From: a virus
Virus record (IMG/VR): IMGVR_UViG_3300047470_000144
Span: 1-53,321 of that record
Length of the DNA: 53,321 nt
Strand: one strand, 5' to 3'
The position numbers and the translations under genes were made by a program. Shown in pieces: positions 39,591 to 46,899 of this stretch. How positions within the stretch are numbered: the stretch's first letter is position 1; every line of letters begins with the position of its first letter. The notes below the pieces were generated by a model. That model searched no databases, was not told the DNA's origin, and was given only the letters and a program-made list of their open reading frames with translations.

Positions 39591-40102
39591 GCATCTGGCT
39601 GCGATTCCTTCCTTATATAGCTGCCGTGCTGCTTGTGCTCGGGTCGCTGTACGGCGCCTTTCACCATGGCGTAAGTGTCACTGATACAACATGGCAGGCC
39701 AGATGGTCCGCACGCGACACATTGGATGCGACCGCACGGGCCGAGAACGAGTCGTCCGCCCGTGCGCGCGAGCAAGCCTACCAACTCTCAATCAACAAGG
39801 TGGTGCAAGATGGCCAGCGTACGATCGATCAACTCACTGCTGCCGCTGCTGCTGAGCGTGCTTCTCGTAACGGGGTGCAGCTCGAAGCCGACAAGCTTGC
39901 CGCTCGACTCGCAGCCAGTCAGGCCGGCGGCCATTCCTGCACTGCCGCCACAAGCGCGGCAGCTACCAGTGCCATCATGGTGTTTGCCGACGTGCTCAAG
40001 CGCGCTGATGAAAGAGCGGGCGATTTGGCAGGATATGCTCAGGACAGCCATGCCAGGGGAGTGACGTGTCAGCAGGCTTATGGCGCGCTGTCGTCTGACT
40101 GA
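39587..40102 (+). CDS. Inner-membrane spanin Rz, DUF2514 type
   Basis: A 171-residue protein with an N-terminal membrane helix (WLRFLPYIAAVLLVLGSLYG) and a long periplasmic coiled coil (residues 30-130), the usual i-spanin plan. The lipoprotein Rz1 is encoded in another frame inside it. Together they fuse inner and outer membranes in the last step of lysis. The stop abuts the stop of the reverse-strand gene at 40103. Confidence 0.9.
   Translation: MSIWLRFLPYIAAVLLVLGSLYGAFHHGVSVTDTTWQARWSARDTLDATARAENESSARAREQAYQLSINKVVQDGQRTIDQLTAAAAAERASRNGVQLEADKLAARLAASQAGGHSCTAATSAAATSAIMVFADVLKRADERAGDLAGYAQDSHARGVTCQQAYGALSSD
39810..40064 (+). CDS. Outer-membrane spanin Rz1, nested in Rz
   Basis: An 84-residue lipoprotein entirely inside the Rz gene in a different frame. 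The signal SLLPLLLSVLLVTGC has a TGC lipobox, and the mature part is proline-rich (PLDSQPVRPAAIPALPPQ), both standard for Rz1. AAGGTGG lies seven bases before the ATG. It pairs with Rz across the periplasm. Confidence 0.88.
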   Translation: MASVRSINSLLPLLLSVLLVTGCSSKPTSLPLDSQPVRPAAIPALPPQARQLPVPSWCLPTCSSALMKERAIWQDMLRTAMPGE

Positions 40103-40303
40103 TCACCACGCGGTGATTTTTAACTTCTCGAACTCAACGTATTCGGCCCACTCATTTTGAATGGCTGGGTCGTTGTATACGCCATCGGTCTTTGTCAGGC
40201 TGTAGACGTGCCCTGCTGATTTTTTCTGCGCTTCGAACGGTTCGCGGAATTGCTCCTCGTCGATACCGTCTGCTGGAAGTTTAGATTTCAGAAAGTCGAA
40301 CAT
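40103..40303 (-). CDS. Reverse-strand small protein next to attP
   Basis: A 66-residue acidic protein starting MFDFLKSKLPADG, with GAGGG seven bases before the ATG. It is transcribed against the late genes, between spanin and attP, so it would be expressed independently in the prophage, as lysogenic conversion genes are. No family is recognised. Its end is tail to tail with Rz. Confidence 0.7.
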   Translation of the reverse strand: MFDFLKSKLPADGIDEEQFREPFEAQKKSAGHVYSLTKTDGVYNDPAIQNEWAEYVEFEKLKITAW

Positions 40304-40520
40304 ATCAATCCCTCGGTGGTCTGGTCCGTATCTGGAGTGTATCAAAGTGCCATACATATGGATTGGTGTTTGGTCGGCAGAACGCCGGAGATGGCGATGG
40401 GGGAAATCTGGTGCAATGATTCCCCCAAAACATGATTAATCATGTGTGATGGCGATGCATCGGAAGTGAGGCCCTGAAGGGGTCCGCAGGAAATGCTACC
40501 AATGATCATTAGAGGGGAAA

Positions 40521-40583
40521 ACGGATTCGAAATCCGTTGTACCTTCACCGGTACCTAGGGTTCGAATCCCTATCTCTCCGCCA
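40521..40583 (+). tRNA. Partial tRNA-Ser(CGA), attachment core
   Basis: Begins at the anticodon stem: ACGGA TTCGAAA TCCGT (anticodon CGA), then a serine-type long variable arm (GTACCTTCACCGGTAC), the T-arm AGGG TTCGAAT CCCT and the acceptor strand TCTCTCCG with CCA. No matching 5' half lies upstream. On integration it restores the 3' end of the host tRNA-Ser gene. Confidence 0.85.
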
Positions 40584-40590
40584 TATTTAA

Positions 40591-40625
40591 AGGCCCCGAG
40601 CGCATTTTGCCTCGGGGCCTTTTTG
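40591..40625 (+). terminator. Terminator after the tRNA-Ser end
   Basis: A perfect 10-bp stem AGGCCCCGAG/CTCGGGGCCT with a 10-base loop and a T-run, eight bases after the CCA. It probably supplies the terminator of the host tRNA after integration and may be part of the identity block. Confidence 0.88.
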
Positions 40626-40703
40626 CATTTGGTTGTAGATTGGGGGAAATCGGGGGGAATGGCTTCTCTTGCGATTCCCCCAAGCACCCGCCAATATTCC
40701 GGA

Positions 40704-41681
40704 ATGGCCTCTTACGAAAAGCGCGGAAACGCATGGCGGGCTCAAATCCGCCGAAAGGGATACCCACACCTCAATGCAACCTTCGACACCAAGGCAGAAG
40801 CCCAGCGATGGGCCGCCGAGATCGAGGGTGACATGTCGCGCTCGCGATTCGTCGACACGCGCGAGGCGGAAAGCACCACGCTTGAAGAGGCGCTGACCCG
40901 ATACGTCAACGAGGTGAGCGAGTCGAAGAAAGGGTCTGCGCAAGAGAAGGTCCGGGCCAAGAAGTGGCAGAAGTCGGAATGGGGCGCCAAGTCTCTGGCC
41001 GCGATCCGCTCCAGCGACATGGCCGCGTACCGCGATGCCGAGCTGAAGGCCGGTAAGTCCACGGCAACCGTTCGGCTCAATCTCGCACTGATAAGCCACC
41101 TCTATACCGTCGCAGCGAAGGACTGGGGCATCCAGGGGCTGAAAAACCCGTGTACTGCCATCCGCATGCCGAAGGGCAGCAAGCAACGTGAACGCAGGCC
41201 GACCACCGCCGAACTGAAAGCGCTGTACAAGTACGCCGCAGAGATCAATGCCGAGTTGCCGGTCATCATTGAGCTGGCAGTAGAGACGGCAATGCGCCGC
41301 TCAGAGCTGGTCATGCTGCGCAAGGATCAAATCCGGGGGAGGGTTGCCTTCCTCGAAGACACGAAGAACGGCGAGCGCCGATCCGTTCCGCTATCGAAGC
41401 GGGCGGCGGAACTCTTGGAGGGATTGCCGACGCCGATCGACGGCGGCAGGTTCTTTCACTTGAAGCTGGACAGCGTGAGCAACTATTTCGCGCTGGCGTG
41501 CGAGGCGGCGAAGATCAAAGACCTCCGCCTTCACGATATGCGCCATGAGGCGACAAGCCGCCTGTTTGAGCGTGGCCTTTCGTTGATGGAAGTGGCGAGC
41601 ATCACCGGGCACAAGACCTTGGCAATGTTGCGCAGATATACTCATTTATGCCCCAACGATCTCGCCGAAAAACTCGGTTGA
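40704..41681 (+). CDS. int: Tyrosine integrase
   Basis: A 325-residue phage integrase. The N-terminal arm-binding domain (MASYEKRGNAWRAQIRRKGY) and core-binding domain are followed by a catalytic domain with Arg198 (ETAMRRSEL), Lys221 (DTKNGERRSVPL), His277 and Arg280 (LHDMRHEA), His303 (ITGHKTLAML) and Tyr312 (RRYTHL). The ATG at 40704 is chosen because upstream candidates (TTG 40623, ATG 40659) lie within the arm sites. It is adjacent to attP, reading away from it, and meets the leftward operon tail to tail with a 36-base overlap. Confidence 0.93.
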   Translation: MASYEKRGNAWRAQIRRKGYPHLNATFDTKAEAQRWAAEIEGDMSRSRFVDTREAESTTLEEALTRYVNEVSESKKGSAQEKVRAKKWQKSEWGAKSLAAIRSSDMAAYRDAELKAGKSTATVRLNLALISHLYTVAAKDWGIQGLKNPCTAIRMPKGSKQRERRPTTAELKALYKYAAEINAELPVIIELAVETAMRRSELVMLRKDQIRGRVAFLEDTKNGERRSVPLSKRAAELLEGLPTPIDGGRFFHLKLDSVSNYFALACEAAKIKDLRLHDMRHEATSRLFERGLSLMEVASITGHKTLAMLRRYTHLCPNDLAEKLG

Positions 41682-42152
41682 TCTGATTCGCTTCTCCGAC
41701 AAATACCACTCAGTAGCTTCCTTCGAGGAAAGGAATCCGGCCTTTTCGTACCTGGTGCCGCCGATCATAAGCTGCGCCCGGAAACGCTCTCCTCTTTTGG
41801 TTGTGTACGCTGAAGCGCCCTGCGGGATGTAGCTATTCACTGAGTTGAGTGATGGGCTCGCCTCTCGTAGATTCTTCAGTTGATTGTTTGTCCGGCGGCA
41901 GTCGCGGTGATCGATCTGCACTCCGCACTCAGGGCCCCACCGCCCCGTGCATAAGAAATAAACGACATGGTGGCAATAAACCTTGACCCTGACCCCTGGC
42001 ACTGTCACCGCCATGTAGCCATTTTTCATTAGATGCCCGACTGAGCTGCCAGCAGCTAGACGGTTACTGGCGATAAGCCGAAATACGCCTCCGGTTTCCG
42101 GGTCGCAACCGAAATGCTTTGTCACTGCATCTTTGATTTTTTCGTATCCCAT
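41646..42152 (-). CDS. HNH endonuclease-like protein at end of leftward operon
   Basis: A 168-residue protein. The central YCHHVVYFLCTGRWGPECGV, QIDHRDCRRTNNQLKNLREA block is a phage HNH motif, followed by an AP2-like DNA-binding tail (RFRAQLMIGGTRYEKAGFLS). The ATG overlaps the stop of the excisionase-like gene (TGATG). The 3' end overlaps the integrase gene by 36 bases, tail to tail. Confidence 0.85.
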   Translation of the reverse strand: MGYEKIKDAVTKHFGCDPETGGVFRLIASNRLAAGSSVGHLMKNGYMAVTVPGVRVKVYCHHVVYFLCTGRWGPECGVQIDHRDCRRTNNQLKNLREASPSLNSVNSYIPQGASAYTTKRGERFRAQLMIGGTRYEKAGFLSSKEATEWYLSEKRIRSTEFFGEIVGA

Positions 42153-42403
42153 CACGCCACCCCGCGCAGCGTCGGCGGCGCCTGTCGCTTCCTGCCAGCC
42201 TTTGGCGCCTTGTTCACCCCATCCCGACATCCCCGCAAGAACTCCCGCACGTCTTCCCTTAGCCAGCAATGCCGGCTCCCCATCTTGAAGCTCTTCGGCA
42301 GCCAGTCGACCCCACGGCTCAGCCCCTGCCGCACCGCCGCTTCCGTGCGGCCGAGCATCCGCCCCAATCCCTCGATGTAGATAATCTCGGCTTCATCACC
42401 CAT
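42152..42403 (-). CDS. Excisionase-like HTH protein
   Basis: An 83-residue protein of AlpA/MerR-like winged-helix type: EGLGRMLGRTEAAVRQGLSR followed by KSFKMGSRHCWLREDVREFL. This helix-turn-helix plus wing layout is typical of phage excisionases. Position at the far end of the pL operon, next to integrase, supports a role in excision. Confidence 0.7.
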   Translation of the reverse strand: MGDEAEIIYIEGLGRMLGRTEAAVRQGLSRGVDWLPKSFKMGSRHCWLREDVREFLRGCRDGVNKAPKAGRKRQAPPTLRGVA

Positions 42404-42404
42404 C

Positions 42405-42749
42405 TCAACCCTCCTTGCTCAGTGCTTTGTCGATGCGAGTCAGAACTGTGCATGGGTCGTCCCATTCGTGCCATTCGCGCTTGTCGTGGTGCACGTTCTC
42501 GCAGCCGACCCAGTTACGGAGTTCTGTGGCTATTTTGCGCAGTCGTTCGTTCTCGGCCTTGAGCCGAACGACCTCGGCCGTCAGCGCCTTTACGTTGTTC
42601 GACTCATTCGCCCAGTGCCTATTGGCCGATTTGTTCTCGGCCCCCAACTTCCCCAGCATCCCATAGCACTCAGCCAGCAGGTTGTTGGCATCGTTGAGGT
42701 TCGTGGCGCCGCGCTGGCAGCGTTTCTGCAGGTCTTCGTAGTCGGTCAT
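42405..42749 (-). CDS. Coiled-coil hypothetical protein
   Basis: A 114-residue protein with a central heptad region (ALTAEVVRLKAENERLRKIA) and a C-terminal NWVGCENVHHDKREWHEWDD stretch. It has the look of the variable Ea-type proteins of phage left operons. It overlaps the Lar-like gene by four bases. Confidence 0.72.
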   Translation of the reverse strand: MTDYEDLQKRCQRGATNLNDANNLLAECYGMLGKLGAENKSANRHWANESNNVKALTAEVVRLKAENERLRKIATELRNWVGCENVHHDKREWHEWDDPCTVLTRIDKALSKEG

Positions 42750-43399
42750 GCTGGAACCTCCTCATCCTCAAACGCCTTGAAGCTAACAAAGTCGAATCCC
42801 CACCCTGCAGCGATTTCACAACGACCATATCCGTCGTACTGGCCGCGGTCGTAGTAGAAGCTGAAGGTGTAAATACCTTCGCCACGATCAAGCTCATCAG
42901 GCATGTTTTCCCTGAAGTCCTTCTGCGCCGCCTCAACCTGCTCAAGGCAAATACAACCGTGAATTGCACATACGAAAGGCTCCGTGCCACCATCGTGAAA
43001 GATTTCCATCAGAACCTCGCCACGAATCTTGAAGCTATCTACCCCATCCCTGAACCCGTCCCGCGCTGCATTGGCCATGTCTACGGCGGTGTAGAGCGGA
43101 GTAGGGCCGCCGCGAAGGTGCTCGATCATCTTGGCCTGCTGGGCGACTGTGGCTTGTAGTGCGATCAGTTCGCCATTGTCCTGCATGGTCTGGATGATGG
43201 TGCGCATTGGCGCGCGGGAGTTCCAATCGCGCAATAAGAGCGGGAGTTGCTCATCCGTCTGCGGGCAGTCTGTCTCGATATCCTCAAGAATGCATCCTTC
43301 TGCATGGTCGGCGGTGATCCGGTACCAGTCACGGCCAATCATTGAAAGGTGCGCGTCACCGCCACAGAACGGGCAAGACAGTACTTTGTGATCGCTCAT
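42746..43399 (-). CDS. Lar-like restriction alleviation protein
   Basis: A 217-residue protein. The N-terminus SCPFCGGDAHLSM with the later RDWNSRAP is the Lar-family zinc ribbon found in phage and Rac prophage proteins that relieve type I restriction. The remaining 150 residues are an unrelated extension, with CAIHGCICLEQVEAAQ and a C-terminal YDRGQYDGYGRCEI. The alleviation role is known for the family only. Confidence 0.75.
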   Translation of the reverse strand: MSDHKVLSCPFCGGDAHLSMIGRDWYRITADHAEGCILEDIETDCPQTDEQLPLLLRDWNSRAPMRTIIQTMQDNGELIALQATVAQQAKMIEHLRGGPTPLYTAVDMANAARDGFRDGVDSFKIRGEVLMEIFHDGGTEPFVCAIHGCICLEQVEAAQKDFRENMPDELDRGEGIYTFSFYYDRGQYDGYGRCEIAAGWGFDFVSFKAFEDEEVPA

Positions 43400-43581
43400 G
43401 CTTTTCTCCTCGCTTCACGCTGCGCACTGTTCCAGCCTTGTGCCCAGCGGGTCTTTGAATATGGTGTGGTGTCGTTTTCCGTTTCGAACGGGTTCTGCTT
43501 CAGGTCGACGCCGCGCAGGAACGCCGCGTAACCCTGCTCGAAAGGGTTGATCTTCTGGCCGTGCAGCTCAGCAGTTGCCAT
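43396..43581 (-). CDS. Ribosome modulation factor-like protein
   Basis: A 61-residue protein. EQGYAAFLRGVDLKQNPF followed by RWAQGWNSAQREARR matches the pattern of Rmf (GY...A..G....CPY ... W..GW..A). Host Rmf dimerises 70S ribosomes into inactive 100S particles. A phage version might affect host translation; the usual Cys of the CPY block is Asn here (NPF). Confidence 0.65.
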   Translation of the reverse strand: MATAELHGQKINPFEQGYAAFLRGVDLKQNPFETENDTTPYSKTRWAQGWNSAQREARRKA

Positions 43582-43774
43582 GGCGCACCACCTCCAGAAC
43601 CTGCTTGATCCCCTTGGCGTAGTCCGCAGGCCTGACCTGAGCCGTCAGCTCCAGATTGCAGGCCATCGTTTCCACCGGCCCGCGCTCGTCGAACATGCAG
43701 CGCGGCATATAGACGGCAGACGCAAGCATTTCGGCCGCGTACAGCCGGCCCTCTCTTTCTTCGATATGAGACAT
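43568..43774 (-). CDS. Small hypothetical protein
   Basis: A 68-residue protein starting MSHIEEREGRLYAAE, with GGAG eight bases upstream. Helical with several Met and Cys. It overlaps the Rmf-like gene by 14 bases. No family is recognised. Confidence 0.65.
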   Translation of the reverse strand: MSHIEEREGRLYAAEMLASAVYMPRCMFDERGPVETMACNLELTAQVRPADYAKGIKQVLEVVRHGNC

Positions 43775-43809
43775 GACGATGCTCCGGCTGCTGGGCGGCA
43801 AGCAGGTAG

Positions 43810-44193
43810 TTATTCGGGCTTGGCGGGAAACCACTCGGTGTCGTATTCGAGCTGCGTCACCAGTTCAGGAGTTAGGCCGGGAAGCTGTCGCTCGAACGTG
43901 AGGTAGCCGTATGGCTTTTCAATCCAGCCCGGGGCCTCTTCCATAAATTTCGACTTGTAGATCCGCAGTAGGTGGTCGACGGCCTTCTCGAAGTCCTCTT
44001 CGCGGTAATTCCCTTCACAGATACTGCCGTTGCTGACCCGCCAGACTGTCCGCTTCGGCAGCGCCTCGGCCGCTTTGATCTTTTCCGCCATCTGGTCGCG
44101 GGCATAGCGCATCTGGTCCAGCGTTAGGGTGGCGACCCATGCGTCAGTACCGATGCTTTGTTTATGTCCATGCTCACAGGTAATTTCGGGCAT
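43810..44193 (-). CDS. Hypothetical protein
   Basis: A 127-residue protein starting MPEITCEHGHKQS, with GAGGAA eight bases upstream. The CEHGH start may hold a metal. The middle is helical (DQMRYARDQMAEKIKAAE). No family is recognised. Confidence 0.7.
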   Translation of the reverse strand: MPEITCEHGHKQSIGTDAWVATLTLDQMRYARDQMAEKIKAAEALPKRTVWRVSNGSICEGNYREEDFEKAVDHLLRIYKSKFMEEAPGWIEKPYGYLTFERQLPGLTPELVTQLEYDTEWFPAKPE

Positions 44194-44261
44194 GCAGAAT
44201 TCCTCGCCAGCGCTAAATCGCAAGCAGTGAGTAGTCAACTAGGGGTTTACAACTGAAGGGG

Positions 44262-44303
44262 TTAGCGGACGTAGACGAAGTAGAACCAGGTGAGGGCGAT
44301 CAT
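44262..44303 (-). CDS. Possible 13-residue hydrophobic peptide
   Basis: ATG overlaps the stop of the upstream gene (ATGA) and encodes MIALTWFYFVYVR. It is almost wholly hydrophobic and would sit in the membrane. Coupling makes translation plausible, but there is no independent support. Confidence 0.3.
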   Translation of the reverse strand: MIALTWFYFVYVR

Positions 44304-45385
44304 TTGCGCCCACCATTCAGCGCAGCGGTGGCGTCGAGGCAGGCGTTCACGATTTCGAAGTCATGCACATACTCGTCGCAATTGCAGTCGACAACATTCG
44401 TCTCGCCGACTGACTCACATTGGCAAATCTGCTCGCCGAGCTTGTCGTAGAAATAATCTTCCATCCCATCGAACACGTCCCGCTTCGTCAGCGCAACAGT
44501 TCGCCTCTCCTTGCTTGATGGATGCTCGAACTCGAAGGGCAGCACAGTCGCGACCGGCGCTGGCGGTGCGGTGAACAGTGGTTTTACGAAGTAGGGAAGG
44601 TGCTTAGCAACATCCCATCTCAGAGTTACGCCGTGCTCTCCTTTTTCGTCTACAAACGCCCACGCCACCGGCTCACCACTCCCACTCTCCAGCTCAGCGA
44701 TGCGCGCCTGTAACAGGTCACGCTCGGAGGCCAGCGCTTCGAAATCTTCAATCGGCCCGAGTACGCCGTCCCCGTCACAAGTTCCGCATACGTCCATGTC
44801 AGGCTCTGGCGGCTGGTTGTGACCCTGATAGGAACTGTGACCGGAATAGACTTCCCCCTGGCCGCCGCAGTCACGGCACACGCAAAGGCGCGCTTTGATC
44901 CGGGCGCTCTCTGCCTGTAGCTGGGCGATGGTGGATTGCAGGGCGGCGAAATCTTGCGGTGCCGGAGAGAATCGAAGCGCTGCCTTGTAGGCCGCATCCA
45001 GTTGATCATCCAGGTCGCCGCCAGCCTTCTTGGCTTCATTGAACGCAATGATCATTTTGGCGCGGACGTCGTAGCAACGCTCGACAGGCATTGACGCCAT
45101 TTGAACGACATCTCCCACCGGCTGGCGCTCGACGACAGGGGCAGGCTCGCACAGTTTTTCAATCAGAGAGTCGCCAGCACCAGTGATTTCGTAACGTGAG
45201 AATCCGGTGGAGCGAATCACCCCGAGGCGCGCCAAAGACTTCATGCGCGGTTTCGGCACGTCATAGCCCTGGTTATCTTCGCAGGTATCAAAAAATCGAA
45301 GAATGTCCTCTTCTTGCTGCGCGGTAATTTTGAGAGTTATCGTCAGCTCCCGCGACACGCCGTCAATCGTTGGGTTATTGGTCAT
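44300..45385 (-). CDS. Large hypothetical protein with zinc-finger-like centre
   Basis: A 361-residue protein starting MTNNPTID. AAGGAG lies upstream and sets the ATG at 45385. The centre has CVCRDCGGQGEVYSGHSSYQ and CGTCDGDGVLG, a DnaJ-type CxxCxGxG pair. A coiled coil (residues about 150-170 and 215-235) flanks it. The C-terminus has CQCESVGETNVVDCNCDE. It looks like a mosaic of small phage domains with no known function. Confidence 0.7.
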   Translation of the reverse strand: MTNNPTIDGVSRELTITLKITAQQEEDILRFFDTCEDNQGYDVPKPRMKSLARLGVIRSTGFSRYEITGAGDSLIEKLCEPAPVVERQPVGDVVQMASMPVERCYDVRAKMIIAFNEAKKAGGDLDDQLDAAYKAALRFSPAPQDFAALQSTIAQLQAESARIKARLCVCRDCGGQGEVYSGHSSYQGHNQPPEPDMDVCGTCDGDGVLGPIEDFEALASERDLLQARIAELESGSGEPVAWAFVDEKGEHGVTLRWDVAKHLPYFVKPLFTAPPAPVATVLPFEFEHPSSKERRTVALTKRDVFDGMEDYFYDKLGEQICQCESVGETNVVDCNCDEYVHDFEIVNACLDATAALNGGRK

Positions 45386-45387
45386 GG

Positions 45388-45639
45388 TCAATACTCCTTG
45401 TTGTCACTAAACATGCCGGAAAGTTTTCGAACGTCGAGCTTGTAGCCCCTGAAGGCATTCAGGTATTCCGCGATAGCCTTCTGCTGGATTCGGTATTCAA
45501 GCCCGGCGATCAGATCCATAAACTTCTTTGACTGGGCCGGGACGTTGTCGGCTACGCCAGCGGCTTTGTTTTCCAAGGCGATCTGTCGAGATGCATCCAT
45601 GAGCTTCGCGTACTCGCGCTTTGTGAGCGGCTTACTCAT
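45388..45639 (-). CDS. Small hypothetical protein
   Basis: An 83-residue helical protein starting MSKPLTKREYAKLMDA. The start overlaps the end of the HNH gene by eight bases. The next gene starts three bases after its stop. No family is recognised. Confidence 0.65.
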   Translation of the reverse strand: MSKPLTKREYAKLMDASRQIALENKAAGVADNVPAQSKKFMDLIAGLEYRIQQKAIAEYLNAFRGYKLDVRKLSGMFSDNKEY

Positions 45640-46183
45640 GACTTCCTGCCTCGGGGTTGGGGTTGAGGGCGGCGTCTGACCACGTAAATCCTCGATGTGA
45701 AGAGAGACGTCCAGAGACGCATTTGAATATGCTTGAGCGATCGAAGCCGTTTTCATGAGCCTGCATCATGGTCGCGAATTCTTTTTTTTGCCCTGTCAGC
45801 ATGCAAGTGCCAACAACACGTCTGCCTTGCTTTTTCAGAACCCTGCATGAGTGCAGCCTGTTTTCAGAAACCGTCACCCACTCAAGGTTTTCTACACGGT
45901 TGTTAAGCTTGTCTCCGTCTATGTGGTTGACATGTTCTTTGCCATTAACCCGCGGGATAAAGGCTTGCGCGACAAGACGATGGACCAAACAGCTTTTGCG
46001 GTGCCCAGCTATGTTCAGATGCAGCCGGCTATATCCTTTTCGGTCAGTAGTCAGCTTTCGGACTATTTCCGCCTTGCGGCATCCAGGCCCAATAAATGGA
46101 ACGGCCTTTACGCGGCCATGGCTGCTTACCATGTATCGGCCATCGTAATTGTCGATTTCCCTCCATTCTTCATGCTCACTCAT
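45632..46183 (-). CDS. NUMOD4-HNH homing endonuclease
   Basis: A 183-residue protein. The N-terminal EEWREIDNYDGRYMVSSHGR is a NUMOD4 motif. The HNH core VHRLVAQAFIP, HVNHIDGDKLNNRVENLEWV follows, with a C-terminal DNA-binding tail (GFDRSSIFKCVSGRLSSHRG). This architecture is typical of free-standing homing endonucleases. GGGG upstream favours the ATG at 46183. Sequence is clearly more A+T-rich than its neighbours, which suggests recent arrival. Confidence 0.88.
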   Translation of the reverse strand: MSEHEEWREIDNYDGRYMVSSHGRVKAVPFIGPGCRKAEIVRKLTTDRKGYSRLHLNIAGHRKSCLVHRLVAQAFIPRVNGKEHVNHIDGDKLNNRVENLEWVTVSENRLHSCRVLKKQGRRVVGTCMLTGQKKEFATMMQAHENGFDRSSIFKCVSGRLSSHRGFTWSDAALNPNPEAGSHE

Positions 46184-46259
46184 GACATACCCCATTGAAT
46201 AAGTTGCGGAAGGCCGTGGCAGGACAGGGCGATAAGGTAGGTGGCGTAGGTGGTCATTG

Positions 46260-46457
46260 CTATTGATCCCAGTTGCTGAGTTCTTCGTCGATCTCGTCCG
46301 CCGGCTCGCCAATCTCGTCGGTGCGCCCTTCGTATTCGTAGTTGTCGTAGATCACGGCAGCCGTTTCCCAGCAGAACGCCAGGTTTGTCGGCGACCAGTA
46401 TTCGCAGATGCTGCGCATGTACATTGCTGCTCGCAAAATCCAGATAAATTTCTTCAT
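46260..46457 (-). CDS. Small hypothetical protein
   Basis: A 65-residue protein starting MKKFIWILRAAMYMR, with an aromatic N-terminal half (YWSPTNLAFCWETA) and an acidic C-terminus. It overlaps the preceding membrane gene by four bases. No family is recognised. Confidence 0.65.
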   Translation of the reverse strand: MKKFIWILRAAMYMRSICEYWSPTNLAFCWETAAVIYDNYEYEGRTDEIGEPADEIDEELSNWDQ

Positions 46458-46600
46458 GCGGTAAGACTCCAGTTAACCCCGTCCTTCGCCCGCTGATCGC
46501 GAAGCTTGGACAGGTGTGCGCCGTAAAGGCTGATGCCGATGACCCAGATGGTGACAAGCGCCACGCAGGTTAGGGCGGCGTAGAGGGCGGTCAGGATCAT
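46454..46600 (-). CDS. Small membrane protein
   Basis: A 48-residue protein starting MILTALYAALTCVALV, one membrane helix then a basic tail (HLSKLRDQRAKDG). The ATG overlaps the upstream stop (ATGA), and AAGGGC lies eight bases before it. An alternative in-frame ATG at 46627 lies inside the upstream gene. Confidence 0.6.
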   Translation of the reverse strand: MILTALYAALTCVALVTIWVIGISLYGAHLSKLRDQRAKDGVNWSLTA

Positions 46601-46899
46601 GTCGAAGCCCTTGATGCTCTGATCCATGTCTGGAAGGTCTGGCGGCAGAATCCGATGTGCGCTTCGATGTCGTCCCACTTCTTGCCCTGAGCGCGCATGT
46701 CGAGTGCCATGTTCAGGTAGTCGTCGGTGAGTTCGCGCTTGCGCCCCTTGTTGCCCAGCACGATTCCTGCGTTGTTCAGGTAGCGCACGACAGTTGGGTA
46801 AGAGCAACCTGCCGCATCTGCGATCGCATCGACTTCGTGACCAGCTGCGTGCATAGTGAAAATCAGCCCGATCGAGTCAGGCGACAGTTTCGCTGTCAT
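46597..46899 (-). CDS. Helix-turn-helix protein
   Basis: A 100-residue protein starting MTAKLSPDS, with GGAGGAA before the ATG at 46899. Two helix-turn-helix units are visible: HEVDAIADAAGCSYPTVVRY and KKWDDIEAHIGFCRQTFQTW. It resembles resolvase or transposase DNA-binding halves and may regulate phage genes. Confidence 0.75.
   Translation of the reverse strand: MTAKLSPDSIGLIFTMHAAGHEVDAIADAAGCSYPTVVRYLNNAGIVLGNKGRKRELTDDYLNMALDMRAQGKKWDDIEAHIGFCRQTFQTWIRASRAST

Larger units (their letters stand above)
40398..40684. other. attP with integrase arm sites
   Basis: The core is the 3' part of a tRNA-Ser gene (40521-40583). On both sides lie copies of a GGGGGAA/TTCCCCC motif: TGGGGGAAATC (40398), GATTCCCCCAA (40418), TTGGGGGAAATC (40640), GGGGGGAAT (40652) and GATTCCCCCAA (40673). 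Symmetric pairs on the two arms are what a tyrosine integrase needs for arm binding. Confidence 0.82.

Noticed and set aside
40623-40703. Integrase starting at TTG 40623 or ATG 40659
   Set aside because: Both starts lie within the arm-site repeats and lack ribosome sites. The protein from 40704 begins like other integrases.
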